The position numbers were made by a program, and so were the translations under genes. From contig NJPS01000038.1 of assembly GCA_002946415.1 (NCBI GenBank), forward strand, positions 1 through 64,000: 64,000 bases of DNA. The letters are read 5' to 3'. Source of the DNA: Rutstroemia sp. NJR-2017a BVV2. Lineage: Eukaryota > Ascomycota > Leotiomycetes > Helotiales > Rutstroemiaceae. Positions 1-10,181 of this stretch are shown piece by piece. Numbering within the stretch: position 1 is the stretch's first letter; every line of letters begins with the position of its first letter. The notes beneath the pieces were generated by a model. The model had not been told where the DNA came from and did no database searches. It was given only the letters and a program-made list of their open reading frames with translations.

Positions 1-38
1 AGGAGGAGGAGGAGGAGGAGGAGGAGGAGGAGGAGGAG
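1..38. repeat. (AGG)n trinucleotide run encoding poly-Glu
   Basis: About twelve perfect AGG units open the window and grade into GGGGGA-type repeats up to about 60. In the methyltransferase frame they read as GAG codons. The left limit is outside the window. Confidence 0.9.
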
Positions 39-503
39 GGGGAGGGGGAGGGGGAGGGAAAAGGGGATGGGGATGGGGATGGGAAAGAAGAGAAAGAATA
101 TACCACCACCCCCATAATAATCGGCTCCCTGCGCAAATCCTGCTACACCTCCTTCACCTCTTACGTGCGGGGCGCCATCTCCAAACTCACTCTCCCCTCC
201 TCTTCCCCGCACCCCGAGATCCGTCAATCCATCTCTTCTCTCATAAAAGCCAAACTCGGCAGTATCACAGACTCCGAAATCGAATCCTACGAGCAGCGCT
301 ACGGCCACCAAAAACAAGAACTGAGTGTCGTCTGGAGTCTAATGGCGTTCAGTGCTGGGGTAGTAGAGAGTTTGGTGGTGGTTGATCGGTGGGAGTTTTT
401 GAGGGAGGCGGTGCGCAGGGGGGAGGTGAGAAGGGCGTGGGTGGAAGGGGTTTTTGAGTATGCGGTGAGTCCGAGGAATTTGGTTGTGGTGGGGGTTAAG
501 TAG
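3..503 (+). CDS. METTL25/RRNAD1-like methyltransferase, C-terminal part (5' truncated)
   Basis: The frame is open from the window edge and ends at TAG 501-503, so the gene starts outside the window. The first codons give a run of about 12 Glu, then a Gly/Glu/Asp/Lys low-complexity stretch encoded by GGA/GGG repeats. An ordered domain of about 125 residues follows. Its tail, DRWEFLRE then FEYAVSPRNLVVVGVK, resembles the C-terminus of the METTL25/RRNAD1 (Methyltransf_32) family, where an L/FDP-x-LSPRNL motif closes the SAM-dependent methyltransferase domain. The SAM-binding half is not in the window, so activity cannot be judged. The acidic run may be a loop insertion within the domain or a linker. 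The family call rests on this C-terminal motif only. The gene converges on the TFIIIC gene. Confidence 0.5.
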   Translation, partial: EEEEEEEEEEEEGEGEGEGKGDGDGDGKEEKEYTTTPIIIGSLRKSCYTSFTSYVRGAISKLTLPSSSPHPEIRQSISSLIKAKLGSITDSEIESYEQRYGHQKQELSVVWSLMAFSAGVVESLVVVDRWEFLREAVRRGEVRRAWVEGVFEYAVSPRNLVVVGVK

Positions 504-994
504 ATGGGTGGAGGGAGGAGAGGGGAAGGAGGGGAGGGGGAAGGAGAGCGGGAAGAGAAAGGGGAATAGGAAGGGGTTTGTGCAGTAGAAAGAGGGGATA
601 TGAAAGGATAGGGGGTGGAGGGAAGAGAATGGGAATGGGAATGGGTGGGGGAAAGCAAAAGAAAAAGGAGGTTTGGTGCAGGGGCGTTTCAAGATTGGAA
701 AGGAATTTTAGAAAGATTTGGTAGATACTAGAATTGCATTCATATCACTGTCTTCATAGAATTTGTCTTCATATCATGTCTTCGTATCATTTGTCTTCAT
801 ATCATATGTCTTCGTATCATTTGTCTTCGGATAAGTTGTCTCTTGTATTTCTTTCTATGAGTATGACTGGGCTCTTTCGGCCTGCTTCTTTAGCTACGTT
901 ATCTGTTTGATTTATCGCCTTAGCGGCCATCCACATAATAAGCCTCCGCAGATGTGACGTACTAGCCATTTATCTGCATAATATCTTCTCCACC
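504..994. other. Convergent intergenic region
   Basis: This lies between the 3' ends of the methyltransferase gene (+) and the TFIIIC gene (-). The first 200 bases are strongly purine-rich on the + strand. A 15-base tandem repeat fills 751-838. No gene seen. Confidence 0.7.
751..838. repeat. 15-bp tandem repeat, about 6 units
   Basis: The unit TCTTCRTATCATTTG recurs at 751, 766 (shortened to 13), 779, 794, 809 and 824, with single-base differences. It lies in the spacer between two convergent 3' ends. Confidence 0.85.
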
Positions 995-3244
995 CTACTT
1001 CTTCCCCGCCTGCATATTCTTGGCCTCATAATTCATCCTAAACATCTCCTTTTCCCTCTCCGCCTCCGACTCATCCTCCGACCCCGTCGTCTCATTCTCC
1101 GAACCCCATTCATCTTCACCTCTCTCCTCCCCGCCCTCCATATCCTCATCCTCCTCCTCTTCCTCCTCGTCATCCTGCCACTCATCCATCGTCTTCATCG
1201 CCTCCCTAATCGAAATGTCCCCCTCCCCACTCACCACCGCACTTCTCCCCTTCCCCTTCACATCCTTATCCTTCTCCGCTTTCGCCGGATCCGATTGCCT
1301 ACTATTCTTCGGACCCATCATCAATCCATATGTCGGCCCCTTATCCGTTCTCCGCCGTCGGTATTTCTTCCTCTTCGATCGACTATCAAGTCGTCGTACT
1401 CCTTTGCCGCTTAAACCACTGATGACGCCCTTGGCTCTTAGTTCGGCGACTTCGTCGTCTGTTAATCGCATATCGGGGACGGGAACGTGCACTTTCTTTC
1501 CTTTCTTGTCGGGGACGAAATCGGGGAGGCTGAGAGCGATGTTGAATGCGTTTTCTGGGATGACTTTGTTGCTACGAATGGCGATGAGTTTGGTTTTCAT
1601 GATGGCACGGATTTTGGCCATCGTGCCGTTATTGTAGTAGCCGTCCGAGTTGTTATCGTATTCGATTGCCATAGGCGCATCTCGGATGAGGGGGAGGAGG
1701 AGAGGGTCGGTTATGTCGCAGAGTTGCCACACTTTGCCGTCGAGGGTGAGCGATGTCCCGTTAAACATGTGCGAGGGCACATCCCCTGTGCCGTAGGTTT
1801 GGTTGCGGGTATATTGACTGCGCATATCCTTCCATGTTCCTTCAGCGGCTCGTTCGTCGTCCTCGTAGAGTTTGAAAAAGAGTGTTTGATATATACGGCA
1901 TTGGGGGTCCTTGCGTGGGTCGACTCCGTATCTTATTACAGCATCACGCCATGGGCCAGCACGGAATTGATAGCCTACGTATGAAAGTGCAGGCTTCATC
2001 AAGTATAACCCTGTTTCGTTCGCGAGACGATTGGTCAATGCTCGACGGGTCCAAATTGGTCGCTCGTTCATCACTTGCTGGAGCGCAACAACGAAATCTC
2101 TAAGTACAGGATCTCCTGGGACTGCATGCGGTGGCTTTGTGGGAACTTCACCATCGTCGTTGTGAATGTAATATGTGTCGAGTTTTGGCATTTTTGACCG
2201 ATTGATAACGTTAGTTTCTCCTGTCTCGGCGTCGATTTCAGAAGTAATAAGAGGGTTCTGTCGATATGCCCAGTTGAATGGTAAGGGGTGATGTGTGTAT
2301 GTTGGAGGAGGAATAATCTCTTCGTTCTTCTTCCAGCCTTTGTCGGTGCCCAACCTGAACTCTCGCATTTTGCCCCCTGTATCGAGTAAGAAGATGTAAC
2401 AATAGTATAATCATAGGTAGAGATACTTACAGTTTCCAGAGAAGGCGGTTTCCTGGAAATGTGACATGAAGGGTGCAGAAGAAGTAGATTGATGGTATTC
2501 CGAAAGACCTAAACAAGCTTAGGATAGTTCTAACAGTATCCTGAGCAAAGGATATACCTCGATAGCGATGACTTTGTTCAATGGCTCCAACTGCTTCTAC
2601 AGTGTATTTGTCCACGTTATCTCGCATCTTTCTCAGAATACTGGCTGGCTTGTCATTCCTGGAATGTGATTGGACGTTGTTTGCTGAGTCTTGCTCAGTT
2701 GTAGCCGTAGAACGTGCTTGACTATCATCAGTGTAAGGGTTCTGGGATCCACGCTTTCGCTTTCTCCCTGTTCGCCTCGGGACAGTGATCTTGAGAAGGA
2801 CATTGTTGGTGATGCTGTTATATGAGAGAATGGGTATGCAGGAAGGATCCCGGATGCGTAGATAGAGAGGTAGACATTCATCTTCAGTTCCCTCAAGGAT
2901 CTTAATTACAAGTCAGTATTTCGAGTTCAACATATCTGACTGATCAGCTTCAATGTAGACGGAATGGAAAAGTCACGAGATCAGGTGGCTTCCTCAATGG
3001 TTCCACATACCTTGCTCCAATTCGGTGCGCGGCCAAAAGTTTTGATACCATTGTCAAGGTTTTGTATGATCAGTGGATGCTCCACGGAAACAACTTCTCT
3101 CGACGGAATAGCATAAGTCGGAGCCGAAGATTCTTCTGCATAATCTTCTCCTTCCATCTCCTCTTCGATCTGCTCTGGACCTGCTTCACCCTCCATATCA
3201 TCCATGTCGTCGGCATCCACCTCGTCATCCTCATAGTCTGACAT
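995..3244 (-). CDS. TFC1: TFIIIC subunit Tfc1/Sfc1 (tau95, GTF3C5 homologue)
   Basis: This is a subunit of the RNA polymerase III factor TFIIIC, which binds the A box of tRNA genes. Four exons, 3244-3011, 2900-2558, 2508-2431 and 2376-995, give 678 residues. Introns have GTATGT, GTATAT and GTAAGT donors, and the first has a CTGAC branch site. The N-terminus is acidic (residues 1-45). Next come the family's N-terminal block with LPLYLRIRDPSC and a basic RRTGRKRKRG. Exon 4 carries the conserved winged-helix segment RPIWTRRALTNRL followed by YQFRAGPWRDAVIRYGVDPRKDP, which is diagnostic for GTF3C5. The C-terminus is a basic patch and then a long Asp/Glu tail, as in yeast Tfc1. The start was chosen because it opens the only frame that splices into the conserved block. 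It is divergent from the PP2A gene. Confidence 0.9.
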
Positions 3245-3278
3245 ATTGGATACTTTTTAGATCGAGGTTAGTGATGGC

Positions 3279-3314
3279 TAGTATGGTAGTATGGTAGTAT
3301 GGTAGTATGGTAGT
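3279..3314. repeat. (TAGTATGG)n tandem repeat
   Basis: About four and a half copies of an 8-base unit lie 35 to 70 bases upstream of the TFC1 start codon, on the promoter side. Confidence 0.85.
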
Positions 3315-3848
3315 GGGTATAAGTATGGGTATGGGTAGCAGAAGTCACTGATAATTCAACATCGAATTGGAGAACGACGAAATCATAAAGTAACACAACC
3401 TAGAAATCGCAGATGTACGTACCCAAGTGATATTCTCCGAAAGACAGCACTTGAAGTCGGTACGCGGTCGCGACTCGTGACTGTCGATATTGAGTGAAGA
3501 AGTTATTTTGCTGTGACCCAGTTAACCAATCAGAAATTTAAAGATTCCGTTTTTCATCATCTCCCTTTCCGAGATCTGGTAGCCATTGATTCTACCGTTC
3601 GTCATAGCCTTAGGCACACGAGGTTAACCTTAGTCATAGTTAATACTGTAAGTTACTCCGTAAGTTAGGTGCTGAATTCTGGTGGTTTATTCTGAAGCCG
3701 GGACTGCGAGGGACTGCGACTGCGACTGGGACGGGGACGGGACTGGCACGACGGACTGGGACTAGGATTGGCATAATAGTGGAGGGGAACCACTTGCATG
3801 GCACACTTCGCTGTTGAAGGGTGCTGTTGTGTTGTTCTGCGTGTAAAA

Positions 3849-3892
3849 GTGCTCATGCTCATGCTCATGCTTGTGCTTGTGCTCGTGCTCAT
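3849..3892. repeat. Hexamer repeat (GTGCTC/ATGCTC)
   Basis: About seven degenerate hexamers. On the minus strand they would read as Ser-Met/Ser-Thr dipeptides, but the frame looks like a by-product of the repeat rather than a gene. Confidence 0.7.
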
Positions 3893-4946
3893 GACCTACT
3901 CAGTAACCTAGCTTTGGCATAATTTAAGAAGAATTGATCAAGTAACCGAAGCTCTGCAATTAATCCACCAGAAGTCGAAGAAATTCTTGTTTACCTTTGC
4001 TGTCTCTTTTGCGGAAATATATCCACGTCCACATCCACATCCACGGTACTGCGGTAACCTTACTGCTACGAGTGACGAGGAAGGCGCCAAACGCGTTGGC
4101 TTTGCTCTGAACAGTCTACAGTCTAAACAGCATTACACCAAATCCCAACTTCGGCGTGGAGTAGCCCAATTCACCGCCCGAAAATAACTTCGATCTACCC
4201 TACTCCAACCTCTGCCCTCTGACCTACATCGACAACCGCTGCCGCCGTACCATCGTCCAACCTTCCCAAGGCCATTCATTCTGCTCTACCCTGCCCCCAA
4301 ACTCTACTCTACCAGCAACTGTATGTGCGTCGGTGTTGGCTTATGTGTAGGTTAATCCTCTCATGCTCCTTCTGCTCTTTTTCGGCTCCTTTATTTTATC
4401 TTTTGCTTCTCGAATATCCACTGATTGCAATTGCATAGAAGCTAGAGCTCGATCGTTTTGTGCGCCAATAATCAATAATTCACCCCCGACCCCGACCCCT
4501 CTCGAGCATTCAGAAGACAACACAACTGGTCAGATGTCCTAGATACCATTGGCGCCTCTACTATCTTCCATCGACAACTTCACCAACGTCGTTGCATCGA
4601 CCTTTGTGACACCTTCCGCATACACTAGAAAGAGCCATTGGACTTCTAGCTTCTCTGCCGTCTTCTGCACCACCAAATCATCTCTCTCAGTGAATTAAAC
4701 CACTTTATCATATAACCATTCATCAGCGAATCAGAGACGGGTCTATTCTACCTAACATTCGATTGCGTTTTTGCGAGAGGGCCTTGTTTGGATGCCATAT
4801 AATCTTCTCGACGAGCTGCAGAGACGCGCCAGCATCCATTTCGGAAAGTGGTAAACAGAAAGAACGAGTCTTATTCGACCGATTGGGTATTTCGAATCAG
4901 AAAGAGGGAAAGCATACAACAGAGTTACCTATAGTTATTCTTAAAC

Positions 4947-7201
4947 ATGAAGGGCTTCAGACAGAGGGTTGTAAGTCACGTCGATGCTATCTGTCCCCCA
5001 CATATCAATCAAGAAGCATATATTATAATACGTAACATGTTGGATGCTGATCGGCTGCTAACTCCATTAGCATGAGCAGCTCTCGCGCACAAAAGATCCC
5101 AACAAGTCCAAGTCTAAGAATAAGGAATCTAAAGACGGCACGTCTTCACCTTCGCAGTCCAATTCGCAGAACGCCGCACAATCGCCTGCGGTAACACCGT
5201 CATCCTCCAGCACAACACTCAATGATTTGCGAAATAAACCACTACCACCAAACGATGGGGCAGCATCAAACTCAGCTGGCTCTGCTGCGCAATCACAACA
5301 AAATTCAACTCTAAATACCACGGTGGCTCCAGATCGTTTCAATACTGGAGGAGGATCCCCAAGTCCCGGCACCCCAAACCGTCATGGAGCGCTTCCTCCC
5401 AGTGTTGTAATCAGCCCAAGCGCACCGGTGAGTTGGACAGAGCTCGAGCACTATGAGTGTAGTACTAATATTTCGATTTAGCATATCCCTCCTCCCGGCG
5501 CTACAGAAACGATACCTCACGATCTTGCGCCTCCCAAGGCTGGTCAGAAATCACATATGTTTGACAGACTACAAACGACGCCGAAGGATGTTCCAGAAGG
5601 TATTAGGACACCGAAAAGACAACATTCTTCAAGATTCGATATTTCACCACTCCGAGAACTAGAGAAATTGCCAGGGTTTCATGAAGTTCCACCGGGTCGC
5701 CGCCAGGAGCTCTTCATGCAAAAGATCGATCAATGTAATGTCATCTTCGATTTCAACGATGCGAGCGGGGACATGAAGTCGAAGGAGATCAAGAGATTAG
5801 CATTACACGAACTCCTGGACTACGTGGCGAACAACAGACAAGTTATTACTGAAGCTATGTATCCAAAGGTGGTCGAGATGTTTAGCAAGAATCTATTCAG
5901 GCCTATTCCTCCACCAATGAATCCTCAAGGTGAGGCTTTCGACCCGGAAGAAGATGAGCCAGTTCTTGAAGTTGCATGGCCACATATTCAGGTCGTCTAT
6001 GAATTCTTCTTAAGATTTATTGAGAGTCAAGACTTCAACACCAACATCGCGAAGGCATATATAGACCACAGCTTTGTCTTGCAATTACTGGAGCTTTTTG
6101 ATTCCGAAGATCCTCGGGAACGAGACTTTTTGAAGACAACCCTCCACAGAATCTACGGGAAATTCTTGAATCTTCGTTCTTACATCAGAAGGTCCATTAA
6201 CAACGTCTTCTTCCAATTTGTCTACGAAACCGAACGATTCAATGGAATTGCCGAGCTGCTGGAAATACTGGGATCCATTATTAACGGCTTTGCCTTGCCA
6301 TTGAAGGAGGAGCACAAATTGTTCTTGACGAGAGTCCTGATACCCTTGCATAAAGTCAAGAGTTTGAGCATGTACCATCCTCAGCTTGCCTATTGTATTG
6401 TGCAATTCCTGGAGAAAGATGCGGCATTGACCGAAGAGGTATGTTTTGCATCGGAGTGCTGACGTTCGATTTGCTAACATGGTTAGGTTGTTCTTGGACT
6501 GCTCCGCTATTGGCCAAAGGTCAACAGTACCAAGGAAGTGATGTTCCTTAACGAAGTGGAAGATATTTTCGAAGTCATGGACCCAGCTGAATTTGCTAAA
6601 GTGCAAGAGCCACTTTTCCACCAACTGGCAAAATCAGTAGCCAGCCCTCACTTCCAGGTGGCCGAACGTGCTTTGTATTTCTGGAATAACGAATACTTCT
6701 GTAATTTGGTTAGCGACAATGTCGAAATCATCTTGCCCATCATGTTTGCTCCATTATATGAGAATTCTAAGGGTCACTGGAACAGGTAGGTTATTCGTTT
6801 CTATAATGCCAGCCAATACTTACTTTTATACTAGAACGATTCATGGAATGGTTTACAACGCGATGAAACTGTTCATGGAGATTAATCCTCAGCTTTTCGA
6901 TGATTGCTCGCACGACTACACCGAGCATCAAAATAATGCCGAAGCTAGAGAACAGGCCAGAGAGAACAAATGGAAAGCTCTGGCCGAACAAGCAGGAAGA
7001 GGAAAGACAAATGGATCAGTCCTACCCATCTCACCGAACCGAAACAAGGCGACACCAATACGGGCCGATGAAGAGGATCCAACGGCGGACGAAAATTCAA
7101 AGAGATTGGATTCGTTGAAGCTTCAAGATGGAGATCGGAGAGACCGAAAGCCAGCTCATGATCGACAGAATTCGGTAGGATCCTCCAGAAGCCAGCGATG
7201 A
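4947..7201 (+). CDS. RTS1: Protein phosphatase 2A B' (B56) regulatory subunit, Rts1/Par1 type
   Basis: This is the regulatory subunit that directs PP2A to substrates in cell-cycle, septation and stress control. Five exons, 4947-4970, 5071-5427, 5482-6438, 6487-6785 and 6835-7201, give 667 residues. The start sits in a 24-base exon (MKGFRQRV) joined through a GTAAGT donor and a CTAAC branch site to [14 protein letters not shown]. Residues about 10-185 are Ser/Pro/Asn-rich and disordered. The HEAT-like B56 core starts near [16 protein letters not shown] (about residue 189) and includes [57 protein letters not shown] (as separate pieces of one conserved block) and [13 protein letters not shown]. 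It ends near residue 590 before a charged tail. All catalytic-subunit contact blocks appear present. It is divergent from TFC1. Confidence 0.93.
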
Positions 7202-7420
7202 TCACCGTTACCTCTGTGTCACTTTGTTTCTGTTTTTAAGGATGTCCCCTTGTGGAATGTGCAAGTCCATCATTGTCCCAGTTTAGAATCGTTTTTTGGG
7301 TTTCCATGTACACAATTACCCTCCCCCCTGGTGTATTTTGTCCTTGCGTGTCTGGTGTTTTCTATCTTCCCACAAGATTTTGTTTTTGTCTATGCGCTGC
7401 TCGCTCCAATCCAGAGAGCA

Positions 7421-7426
7421 AATAAA
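7421..7426 (+). terminator. Possible polyadenylation signal of RTS1
   Basis: AATAAA lies 220 bases after the RTS1 stop codon, a plausible distance for a fungal 3' UTR. No transcript evidence is available here. Confidence 0.3.
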
Positions 7427-7871
7427 AGTTGACGAACAAATTCATTCAGAATCCGGCCGAGGACATACTACAAAGCGGGTTGTGAGCTCGGCTTCCACAG
7501 CGGCTGCGGGTGAGCCGCTGGTGGGCGATCATTCTTTTATCGACGATCAGGCTACTTATCTTTCTTGATACACACTCTTACACTTGTTTGCGCGCATGTG
7601 CGGCCTGAGAAAAGGGGGCATTTGGGTTTTTTTTTCTGAGTCTTTTATATGGGGATTAGGATGATAGAATGTGGAGGGATGGATAGGTTGAGGGATGGAT
7701 GGGTGGATGGATGGTTTGGTAAGATAGGTCATCCTTTTTTCTCTCTACTCTCTTGTTTGTGGTGGGTCCAGCGAGGATGGGAGGGCGGCGGGGGAGATAT
7801 ATTAAGTAGAGGGTGAAATTTTTTTGTGGTTGGTTGGTTGATGGAATGCATGGCATATTGGAATGGCATTC

Positions 7872-7899
7872 AATGGATGGATGGATGGATGGATGGATG
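7872..7899. repeat. (ATGG)n microsatellite
   Basis: Perfect tetranucleotide array of about seven units, in the RTS1-TLG1 spacer. Confidence 0.9.
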
Positions 7900-8491
7900 A
7901 TGATCTTAAACTTAGGCAGTGGTGGAAAGAAATGGAAAGGGGTGGGTTGGGTTGGGGTTGGAGTTGAAGTTAACTAACACCTTTTTTGCAATGGGAATGA
8001 ATGAGAAAATTAAAAGTATGATGATGTTGATGATGTTGATATGAGTTGATGTTGACCTTTGGTGTTGTCTTGACTTTGTTGAGGTTCTTGCTGAGTGAAG
8101 GGTACTGGCACTCTCGATTTTGGTGTCGTAGGAGGGTGTTGGAGGTGAGGAAAGGGGAAGGGGGAAGGGGGAATCGCAGAGAAAGGTATTGTGCTATGTG
8201 AATTGACTGAGCTTTATGATGGATGGATGGATGGATAGATATGCAGCAAAAAAATTAGCCTTAACTAACCCCCCCTCCCTCCAAACCAACCAGTCAAGCC
8301 AACCAACCAACCAACCTCCCCCCCCCATTCAAAACATTTTACCGTCCCTCGCAACACAGCTATATCCGCCCGTCCGCGTTCATCTCCGGCAAACACCGTA
8401 AGATCCGTATGCGTGGGCGCGGCGGGGAGAAGAGGTGAGATTTAAGTGCTTACAGGGAAGCAGGCAGCAGCAGAAGAAGAAGGGAGAGGCT

Positions 8492-8556
<65 letters not shown>
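8492..8556. repeat. Homopolymer of 65 G
   Basis: Uninterrupted G on the + strand by direct count (29 bases to 8520 and 36 more to 8556), flanked by further purine-rich sequence. The true length may differ, because such runs are hard to sequence and assemble. Confidence 0.85.
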
Positions 8557-8557
<1 letters not shown>

Positions 8558-8637
8558 GGAGGCGGGGTTGGGAGGGGGGAGACGGTTAAGGACTACGGCT
8601 TTGACGTGAGGCTCTGAGTGAGTGTGGGTTTGTAGAT

Positions 8638-8660
8638 GATGGATGGATGGATGGATGGAT
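8638..8660. repeat. (GGAT)n microsatellite
   Basis: Five perfect GGAT units plus a partial unit, about 80 bases beyond the poly-G run. Confidence 0.9.
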
Positions 8661-9092
8661 AGGTAGGGTCTAGTCTGGATTGAATGATGATTTTTTCTTC
8701 GTTGAGGGATGGGTTGGGTTGGTTGGGGCGGTGGTTATTTGGGGTGGTTATTTCGAGTGGTTATTTGGGTATAGATATAAATATTATTTGATATTAGTTC
8801 TGAGAGGAAGTAGTCAGATATATGGTTGTGCTTTTTGTGTGCTTTCTCCCATATTGATCTAGCTTTCTATTTATCTATTTGTACGTCTCCTTGCTGCTGC
8901 ATCCATGTAGATGCTAAGATCCATATCCACATCCAATTCTTTCCATTCATGACCACTCCAGAACTCCACATAGGTATTCCATTAATATCTCTGTCCGCCA
9001 TTCGCCAGACTCCTCTCCCATTCATCAGTAAGTACAATTACAGGCATACTAAACCAAAGCCCTCTTCTGCATCTCTCCTTGCTCCTCCTTCT

Positions 9093-10181
9093 TCATAAAA
9101 CCAAAACCAAAATAAGCAGCAAGATTAAAATGAATATCAACACCCCAATGCAACAGCTGCTCAACGGATCCTCATTATCCCTAACAAGCTTATTCATCCT
9201 CTTCATGCCCCCTTGCAACCGCCCACTCACTCTATCCGTCACCGTCTCCACCTCAGCCAGCATCCCCGTCTGCTCTTCCAATTCCCTGCCCATATCATCC
9301 GCTTGTTGCCGCAGGTTCCCGACTGTGTGGAACACGGATTCTAGCTGCTCGTCTTGTTCTTTCATTATCTGAAGTTGTTGCTGGTGTTCAAATTCCGCCG
9401 CGTAGTCGGAATCCTCGGCTTCTCCTCCTGCTGCTGAATCGTAGCCATTTGCATTTGTGCTACCGCCTCGGGAATTTGGAGAGTTCTTCATGGTCTTCTC
9501 CAGTTCTTCCCGCATGTCGTCTACCTCCCCGCCGATCTCTTCGATCAGGCGCACCCGCCGCGCGACTTCTTCGACTTGTAGGCCGTATTTGTAGGGGTCA
9601 GATTGGATGGCGGCGATGCTGTCGCGGAGGTCGGAGAGGTCGTCGGTTAGGAGGGAGAGGGAGCTGGTTAGATCGGACCGGGCGGAGAGGAGTTCCGGGG
9701 TGGGGTGCGGAGATTTGGTGAGGGAGTGGATGCGGAGGTAGGAGGTGAAGAGGGGGCGGGTGAGGGAGAGTTGGTGGAGGACATCGCTGGGTGGGGTGTT
9801 AGTTGGGGGTGGGAAAGATGGTGGCGAGGGATGGAGATGGGGGAAAATAGAAAGACAATATTGGTAGAAGAGGATAAGGACAACGTGTGAAAGAAGGCTA
9901 GGTAGACAATGTCATCTGCCATTGAATGTGCAAGCCATGGCGCAACACTGTAGAAGGCTTGAGCACAGCGTAACTGGTGAACAGAGCCTCAAGAGCGCGG
10001 GGTGCAAGCATGAGAGAGCTGTGCAGGTAGTGGGGTCATGCAGCCAAACAATAGTAGATGAACCCAGCTGCCAATTGCAAGAGAACAGAGCCGCAAGAAG
10101 ATAGACGAGCCGCAAAAAGTGAAGTTCAACTTACGCCTGAACCTGTAAAAAGGGATCATCTTCATTGGTAGAGGACATCAT
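9093..10181 (-). CDS. TLG1: Qc t-SNARE Tlg1 (syntaxin 6/10 family)
   Basis: This is a t-SNARE for fusion of endosome-derived and Golgi vesicles with the trans-Golgi/early endosome. Two exons, 10181-10135 and 9786-9093, give 246 residues. The intron has a GTAAGT donor and a CTAAC branch site. The short first exon gives MMSSTNEDDPFLQVQ and joins to ADVLHQLSLTRPLFTSYLRI, matching the syntaxin-6 N-terminal helical domain. The SNARE motif runs from about MKEQDEQLESVFHTV through GRELEEQTGMLAEVE (zero-layer Gln in EEQ) to MKRMNKLVRDN. A C-terminal membrane anchor (IGVLIFILILLLILVLVL) is preceded by Cys-Cys, a likely palmitoylation site. Two adjacent start Met codons exist (10181 and 10178) and either could serve. 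Confidence 0.88.

Larger units (their letters stand above)
3245..4946. other. Divergent intergenic region between TFC1 and RTS1
   Basis: These 1.7 kb should hold both promoters. They contain simple repeats at 3279-3314, 3700-3767 (GACTGG-like hexamers) and 3849-3892. The stretch 4190-4700 is pyrimidine-rich on the + strand, as is common in fungal promoters and leaders. Open frames here are low-complexity and not convincing genes. Confidence 0.6.
7202..9092. other. Intergenic region rich in microsatellites
   Basis: These 1.9 kb separate the convergent 3' ends of RTS1 and TLG1. They hold GGAT arrays (7677-7715, 7872-7899, 8218-8236, 8638-8660), a CCAA array (8284-8315) and a 65-base G run (8492-8556). 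I see no convincing gene. Confidence 0.7.

Noticed and set aside
299..692. Two minus-strand open frames over the end of the methyltransferase gene
   Set aside because: Both are Ser/Pro/His low-complexity mirror frames of a purine-rich strand and overlap a better frame.
3665..3892. 75-codon minus-strand frame (Ser-Thr, Ser-Met dipeptides)
   Set aside because: It is generated by hexamer repeats, with no domain and no splice support.
8435..8617. 60-codon frame with poly-Gly
   Set aside because: It is only the reading of the poly-G run.
9668..9922. Minus-strand frame over the TLG1 intron
   Set aside because: It spans the intron and reads the TLG1 exon out of frame.
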